A stretch of 64,000 bases of DNA from Astropecten irregularis (Eukaryota; Echinodermata; Asteroidea; Paxillosida; Astropectinidae), in assembly GCA_963971285.1 (NCBI GenBank), contig OZ020254.1:19498932-19562931 (forward strand). Direction: 5' to 3'. Made by a program: the position numbers and the translations under genes. Positions 42,745-51,700 of this stretch are shown one piece after another; position 1 is the first letter of the stretch; every line of letters begins with the position of its first letter. The notes under the pieces are model-generated. The model was not told the origin of the DNA and did no database searches. It worked only from the letters and a program-made list of their open reading frames with translations.

Positions 42745-45700
42745 TCAAATCTTTGGTACCACGTGAGTTTCTAAATATTTATCTTGATTCCACTGGTGAG
42801 AATGATACAAGGAATGATAACAGATATTTCCGTAGCTGCCAACTCCCTGGCCATTTCGTCTCTTTACCCTGCCCTCCTTAACCATCCCACTTTTGTTTTT
42901 CCGTTTCCCCGAACTCTTCACAGCAGGGCTTTTCATAACAGTGACTTTCTTGGGTGTGGGTTCGTGCATTTCGCTGCCTTTCCTCTTCAATTTCTGTTCT
43001 GATTTCCTAAGAATTGAGGTTTGTGTCTTTGATTTAGCAGTGAGGTATTGATCAAGGTCGTCTAGGTCTGGCGCAGTCGCCAATGTCGATGTCATCAAAT
43101 TTTCAAAGTCCTTCTGGACGTAGTCTGCATCCGGCTCTTTCAATGCAATCTGCAAGAAACAAAATTCTTCAGATGATCCTTGGGATATAGCAGTATGTGA
43201 GTGGTTTCATGGCTTCTGACTGCCAAACGAACAAAGATAATTGATTATTAGGGACACCACCAACATAGGGCTGGATGGCTCAGTTGGTAGGGCACCAGTA
43301 CACTATTCTAGAGGATGCTGGTTCGAATCCCACTCAAGTCAATTTTTCTTTGTTCACTTTTCAATAACTTAAAAATAAATTCAAATACATTTGTTTCTAG
43401 TGCAAGACTTTGTTCTTTATTTCTTAGATCAAACTGAGGAATTATAAAGACATGTCATGATTTTGTTGCTTACCGCATTTTTCCGCTTGATTCTCCTGGT
43501 ATCAATGGGAGGGTTGAAGATCATTTGGTTTGGGTTGAACTCCTTACAAATTTTCTGCGCCGACCTTGAGAGCAATAAAACATACACAGACATATTTATT
43601 CTCAGATAAAGGTAATATCATACTTTGGTTTGATGCAGATTCATGGGCAAAAATATCAAGGAAGATACAGTAACAGTCATCTGTGAAATGTCCAGTCCCA
43701 TACGGTGCCCACTTCTGAGAAAACAGCTCACAGTATTTTCAAATATATTAACAGGAGTTTTGATCTCAACTGTTTTAGATTTCTGCTTCCAAAAATGATT
43801 TCTATTTCAGTATAGGATAGGTCTGTTGATGTAGTTCTCACACTGACACAGAATATCAATGGCCCATCCATTATCTCAGAATGTTTTATAGATAAAATAC
43901 TTGTGAATTATCATAATGAGAATGAGATTGCATCCCAAATCTCTGGCTGCGGCTGCAAATAACACACAAGTCTATGCAAACGGCTGCAGTCACTGGCTAG
44001 TGGCTGCCATAGGTGTGTGTGTAATTTGCAGCCACAGCCAGAGATTTGGGACATGGCCTAGCAATCTCATCTTACATTCTCGAGATATCAATTGGGAGCG
44101 CTCCTGTGCCCGTCAGTGGGTTTCCTTGTGTTATATGAGTGCTGAATGTCCTGACTGTCGGATGATAATGCCTCTGAAATACAATCAATTTACGTGAATT
44201 TGCAACAGAAAGACAAATTTTACTGGAAATTAACTAGATTTGTACACACATGTATGTTCTTACAGAGATGCAACAGGCATGTGCCGAAAAAATCTGAAAA
44301 TGACTGTCTGTGTTAAAGCTAGATAGTCATTGATGCACTGCGTGTACTGTAGACACACAGCATTATACATGGCAATAACGCAGAAGATAAGTGAATATCA
44401 TCAAAGGAGACTTGAAAATAAATTGTACATTTCAAACAATTTTAAGCGAAACAAAAGTGGATTTGGGATGGAAATCCAGCCATGTGCTAATGGTGTTGCA
44501 TGGTGTTGGCAAGATGCTTTGTCACATATTGCTTCTCTTCCGTCACACAGGTTTAAATGGGTACCTGTGAGGGTAGAGATGGCTTTGTGGTTTGATTAGC
44601 CTCTGTGCGCTTACAGTATCCGGGGCTATTCACTCCCCAGGGAGTTGAGATGGTTTCAGGAATTGAAATATGCCCCAACTTTGATGACTTTTGTTTCCTA
44701 GTAAAGCTTGGTAACGTTAGCATACTGTGACTATATTTAACCATGTACAACCACGTACCTTTATGAGATGTAGTTCCCATAATGCAGTGCTCTGGGCATT
44801 GCAATGTTCTGGCTCGGGTAGCTCCGGCAGATATGTACCACTGCCGAAACTTTCACTGTCCAGAAGAAGGTCACTCTTAGGATACCACTAGATATGAGAA
44901 GACAATGTAAGCGAGTAGTAGTATGGAGGGTGCAGTTAGCTCCTAGTGAGGATGGGCTCATTCAAAAATCATACTGGATACAAGTAATAAACTGCTGCAA
45001 ACTGCTCATCAACCAAAATAATGACCTGAAAATATAAAATGGCCCTTTTCATTCAAGTCTGTTCCCCACAGCATCTTCACCCCTTATTATTGCCCACCTT
45101 TGATCTTGCCTATGGCCCAAGTCCCTTTGTCCCCTTCCCCTGACCACACTTGTCCACCTCTATCCTCTCTTTGTGGTTTGCCAGCCTTATTGCAAGCTTT
45201 CCCTGTTTCCCTGGTCATTCTGTCCCCCTTTGTTCTGATCCTCTCATCCATTTATGTGTATCTTTACTTGCATGTTCTTGTCTTCTTGTCATTTAGACTT
45301 TGATAAAGATCCTGCTAGGATCGAAACGTCAGGCCCTCCTTACGTCATTACCTTCATAATGTTCCTAATTGTACTGCCATAGCCTAGTATCCCATTAGGC
45401 AACAGTTGAAGGGAAAATGTAGCCAGTCGTTTGAGGAAAGCCAGGACTCGTTGGAATGTGACCTGCTTGTGTCGCTTAGTAATCATAGCTTCGATGCAGT
45501 CGATGATTAGCTTAGCATCGGCACAGCTCTCCCCTGGAATTCCAAAATAAGACAAGATAGTTCATTTAACGTCATTGTGGTGCTGTGGCTTAGTGGTCTG
45601 GCATGTCGTACTCAAGATCCTCTTTGAGTGATCCCATATGTACTGTTTCTCAGGTTGCAGCATTGCTAATGCTGTGCGTATCTTAAATGATCCTTGGGAT

Positions 45701-48700
45701 ATAGTGGTACTATGTGAGTGGTTTCATGGCTTCTGACTACCAAACGAACAAAGATAATTGACTATTAGGGACACCACCAACATAAGGCTGGATAGCTCAG
45801 TTGGTAAGAGCGTCAGTACGGTATTCCTGAGGTCGCTGGTTCGAATCCCACTCCAGTCAATTTCTCTTTGTTCACCTTTCAATGACTTAAAATTTGCCTG
45901 TTGTTCGCTGACCATGAATATCAAATGAATGTTTTAATGGTGGTTTGTTTTATTGAGCAAGACAATTTGTGCTAAGCAATTGTTTGTGCTTAGCGGCTCC
46001 ATGAAATTGGCCCCTGATATGGTATTATGTAATATAAAGGTTTCATTAAAACACCATACAACCCTACACTGTTTACCCCAAGGTAATGAGGGCTTCATTC
46101 TTACCTGCGTGTACATGTGGCATTGTTACATAGAGGAGTGTGTAGAACTTGGTAGGATCAATGTTGAGTACATCGCCTTGGCCGGACAGAATCAGGAAGG
46201 CTGTCAAAACACAGTGGAGACTCTCTCGATACTTCAGATCCTGTACGAGGCAATCACATGATAAAATATGCATGATTGTTATTAATGACAATAATCAATC
46301 GCGTTAGCCACTGCGATATTGGGTTCGAATTAACCTGCTGAACCCAGCTAGCTTAGTGGTCTAGTGGTATAACATCTGGGGTTGATTTCTTAAGCCCTAC
46401 GATCGATCGTAACTCGAGTTATGAAGGATAACCCATTGTATCCTACGTAGGACTGCAATGCATCATAAGTCCTACGATTGATAGTAAGTTACGATGAGTT
46501 TGGTGAAAATTGACCCCTGAACTGCCACAAGTTTTAATAGACAGAGATAGGTAGCCCCAAAATCAATCAATCAGTGGGAGCATGCACCGCGGCAGCGCGT
46601 TGCCGCATCTACCTTCGAGCGGTACTCCTTCGGTCTTCTGATGGCCATCCCCCAGGCAGCCACGCGACCCATCCCCATCTCAGCAAAATAACGCAACCAT
46701 GTGTCATGTGGATGCCCTACTGGGCGAGTCCTACCAGTAGGTTCTCTCAAGAGAGAATGCGCCTGGTAGGATCACTCGCAGGGAATCTAGCCACATGACC
46801 GTACAGTCGCATCTGGCGCTCACGTATCACCCAGGTTATAGGTCTCATCTGACTCTCCCTGAGTAACCTCTCGTTAGACACATGGTCTGACCAGCGGTAC
46901 CCAAGGATTCACATACCACTAGCAAGCCAATCTAAATATCCATCTATTTTGTAAAGGGACATCACTTAATACTTGCCAAAGAGGCCGGCACAAACTATTA
47001 GAATCATGACTTACCCCAGAGTCAATGAGCGTGTACAGAACCTTCACTAAATCATCAAAGAACTCGACGTTGATCAGATGAGCAAACTTAGCCAGACCTT
47101 CCAGGACTGAGGGTAAAAGGATCGAGTTGCTAGCCTTCTTTAGAATGCGGAAGTATGTCGCGAATACGGACTGGATGATCTCTGTATGCTGCAATGTACG
47201 GATGAAGTAATAGAATATCATTAACGGACACCGCAGGATGCACACAATTTATTTGATGTAGTGGTTGTTCGGTGTACACCTTTCTTTTGTTTACAAACAT
47301 TCGCTGGTGCTTGGCATCTGGTGGCAAAATGTAGCAAATCATTTCGACATTTATACAAACTTTCCATAGCTGTACAAAATACATACTATAATTGCTTGTG
47401 GTGTTTCCATTACATTCAGCAATATCTTCCAATGTTTATGAAACTCCAATCCGCTAAGCGGGTACAGTCCCTATGCTTACCACTTTCTTCTTTTTGTTTT
47501 TATTTTCGGACGCCTCGGCGGCCTGTAGTTCTTTCTCAACTTCTGCAAGTCGTTTCTGGTGCTGAAAAGACAACATAAACAAAAATTCCACAATTTTTAG
47601 CCAATTTTAATATTATTTATTCCAAGGCTGTCTTGAAAACAATGATGTAATGATGTAGTTGCCAACAGTACCAAAGGTCCAGGAGTACACTGTTTCATTC
47701 TGACAGGTTTGGGGAAGTAAGACATGAGACCTGTAGAAAGAAGGGTTTGGAGTTTGTGGCAGTGCACTGGCATTTTGTTTGTGGGTAAGGCTACCCATGA
47801 ACTATAGTACAGTTGCACAGGAAGTTGTGGTGGTGCACTTGTGTGATGAAAGGTATTGTGGCATTCTGTGTGGTTTGGGACAGTTTGTCTACAGTATTAC
47901 ATCAAGGCATAGACACATCCATACCAAGTGAATCAAACTCCAACAACTGGAGACTGTTGAAGTTTGTCAGGTTCAGTACCAATCCCAACCAAACCTGTGA
48001 CCAAGTATGTTTGATTCAGTATGCTTCCTAGTACAAGGGCCTAGTGGGTTAGGGTTATTGGTGCTTACCTTCCTCTGAGTACGAGACATCTTCTGGAGTT
48101 TTTCCTTCTTATCAACAAGTTTCTTCTTCTTGTCTTCTTCCTCTGGCAGGGTGACGTCCTTGATCTTCAACGAGATGAACGTGTTCAAAACCTGAAAACA
48201 GTAAGACACCACCAATTATTATAATAAAATGTCTGTGTACGTAATAGTACGAGTAAGATATGAAGTTTTCAACTAAATTGAAATGTCAGGCGATTACGTA
48301 CAAATGTTAAATTTCTCATTATTCAGTCATCAAATAACTACTAGGGAAACTGACTGGAATCATTTTAAGTCATGAACAATGCTGCAACCTGAGTGATCCC
48401 CATGTACCGTTTCTCAGGTTTCAGCATTTGCTAAGGCTGCGCTATCTTCAATGATCCTTGGGATATAGCAGTATGTGAGTGGTTTCATGGCTTCTGACTG
48501 CCAAGCGAACAAAGATAAGAACCACCAAAATAGGGCTGGATGGTTCAGTTGGTAGAGCGCCTGTACGGTATTCAGGAGGTCACCGGTTCGAATCCCGCTC
48601 AAGTCAATTTTTCTTTGTTCACTTTTCAATGAAGATAATTGACTATTAGGGACACCACCAACATAGGGCTGGATAGCTCTGCTGGTACATGTAATAGCGC

Positions 48701-51700
48701 TGGTACGGTATTCAGGAGGTCGCCGGTTCGAATCCCACTCCAGTCAATTCTTCTTTGTTCACTTTTCGATGTCTTCTTATTATCAGTGTGATCAAGACAT
48801 ACCTTTGGTGGGATATCATAATTACGACTTCGGACCAGTCGACTGATGAAGCGAACTGCATCTAAGACCGCCTCCCCAAAGTGATCAGCCTTAAACAACT
48901 GCCTGATGCTCTGACAACAAATATGGCTGATCTGTTCAAACAAGAAAAAAAAAGATCGCCAAGGATCAAAGGAACATTTATGCGAGTAGAATGGCACAAT
49001 TGTAGATACACAGGATTGATGATTAATAAAAATTAAGCCATATCAACCATAGCAGTAAATAGGTGACAGACTGTTTATCATATGGCTGTTAATATTACAG
49101 TATAGAAACAGAGGCTCAGGCTCCGGCTCCGGCTCCATTTAGTGAATCCATTCTAAAATAACAGGCTGCAGTTCGGAAGAAGATTCTCCAGTTTGAAAAG
49201 GAAAACTAAGTTTCACCTTCAATGAACAACCACAACCTATATTTTCAGCTGGAGCCGGAGCTGGAGCCTGAGCTGGAGCCAGAGCTGGAGCCAGAGCTGG
49301 AGCCAGAGCTGGAGCCTGAGCTGGAGCCTGAGCCGAGGTTTCGTCAACCCCCGATGTCTGAAATGGCTGTCATGTGATCTCACACTAACCTGATCATTCT
49401 GGTCGATCATTAACGACACCACAACATTAATGATATTGGTGCGGTAATTGAAATGATGAAGACTCGTCATGAGGCTACACAGACACCTAACAGCAACCTC
49501 CGACATGCTTTTCTTGGTGCCCTCAGGAAGGTCAAAGGTCACTTTGCCCTCTTCCTTCTCGCGCCGAATTTGTCGCTTCGACTTCTTCAAACCTACCGCC
49601 CAAAAACAATTGAAAACAATAAAAATGTGGGATGCTGTGGCCTAGTGGCCTGGCGTGTTGTACTCAAGATCTTGTGGTCAATCTACAGATTGTGGGTTCG
49701 AATCCAGCCATAGGATAGTGGTGCTTGCATCCTTGGACAAAACACTTTGTAACATGTTGCTCCTCTTCACCCAGGTGTAAATGGGTACCTGTGAGGGTAG
49801 TGATGACTTTGTGTGCTTAATTAGCCTACATGTGCTTTACAGCAGCCGGGGATGTATGCTCCCCAGGGAGTTGAGATTGTTTCAGGAATGTTAGTGGGGA
49901 TGACCAGGGATAATAATGGTAAGCGCCTTGAGCACCCTCTGGGTGGATATGTTGCACATTACAAATGTCTATATTATTATTATTAAATGTAGAATTTGCA
50001 TGATGAATGGCAGAAATATTGCAATTTTCCAATAAATCTTAGAAGTTATTTCTCTTCTGACTAGTCATATTTATCATCTACATCAAATCAAAGTGTAAGA
50101 TACAATAAAATATGAATAAATATTTGACAGGATATGAACATAAAGATGCGACACAGGTTAAATATATTCGTAAATTACCTCTGGACGTTTTCTCCAGAAA
50201 CGACAGGTAGGCCTTGTATTGCCTCAACAAACACTCCTCAAATTTGCGCTTTTTCTTGACCTCTTTGCTCAGCTATAAAACGGGAAAAAAATAGAACAAA
50301 ACTCAGTTTGGCAATGGATGGTGCGTACTTCAATTCTTAGAGTATTTGACTGGCATACAAGAATGAATATTTTCGGGTATGTGGTCACGGATATCAATAA
50401 AGGGACATTGTTTTGAATCTTCCGTACTCTTCCCAAAAACTTACAGAAAATTAATAGATTGAAAATAATACTCTCATGGATTCTGACTGTCAAAAAAACA
50501 AAGCTAATTGACTATTACCAGGGACACCGCCAACATGGGGCTGGATAGCTCACTTGGTAAGAGCGCTGGTATGGTATTCCGGAAGTCGCTGGTTAAAATC
50601 CCGCTCCAGTAAATTTTTATTTGTTCACTTTTCAATGACTTAAAATTCATCCAGCCAGTTTCCCTTGTGGTTATTTGATGAAAAAATAAAACATGTTTTA
50701 CACTGGAAAGGGTTGGGTGGGGGTAGGGAGGATCCTTGAGAATACTGGGGGTGGGGGAGGGGGCAAGGTGGGGTGTTGGGGCTGGGGGTCTCCGAGGATA
50801 CTACTCACCTCTACTGCTTTCGCTTTTTCTCCCCATTCCCGTATCCGATAGCCAGGAACGATATCTTTGAACACCTCGAGCAACGACACCATGACAAGCT
50901 TCTGAACGGTCACAACAACGTCTCGTTCTTTCTCCTCAAGCATCAAACGCAAGTCCTTCAGCTTGTTGATCTGTGGGTGAGTGAAGGACGAGGGGTTACT
51001 CCATCTGGAGGTAATGCACTTTTCATTTCTTAACCCTAACCCTACCAGACAAGAGCTGCTTACCACACATTACCACAGTCTCAACAGGGGGACTGGATAT
51101 AAACCCTAACCCTCTGCACCTACCACAAAAGACATCCATATGCTGAAAATATAGGTTGTGGTTTTTCATTGAAGCTGGAGCTCTGTTTTCCTTTTCAAAC
51201 TAGAGAATCTACTTCCGAACCGCTGCCAAAAGCCTCTATTTTGATACCCGTTATGTCAGAATGGATTCATGAAAATGAAGCCGGAGCCTGAGACAGAGCC
51301 TGAGCCTCCGTTTTGTAAATGTCCTTAAATGGTATACTTGCTGATTCCAATAACACATTTTTTAATTGGAGTCCTGCAAGAATGATTGATCAAGGAATAT
51401 ATCAAAGTAACTTAACAGTGAAATTGCCCTACACTGTTTCCTATTTAACCCTAACCCACCTCAATCCTCCAAAATCTTTCTGGTAGTTTTGGAGGATTTC
51501 GGAGGATTCAGGATATAATGTCATTTTCAAGGGAGGACCACTGGAGGAGTGGCAAGGATTCAGGATAAACGCATTTTTTGAGGTAGGGCCACTGAAGGAT
51601 TCTGAAGGATTCAGGATTCAGCATCCTCTCATTTTTAGTATAAGTGAGATCACTGGAGGATTGTGGAGGGTTCAGGATGAAGGCAGTTTTGAAAGTGTGA

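Noticed and set aside
49237-49340. Leu-Arg/Gln repeat peptide extending NOC3L exon frame
   Set aside because: Artefact of the hexamer expansion of a miniature element downstream of the donor at 49390.
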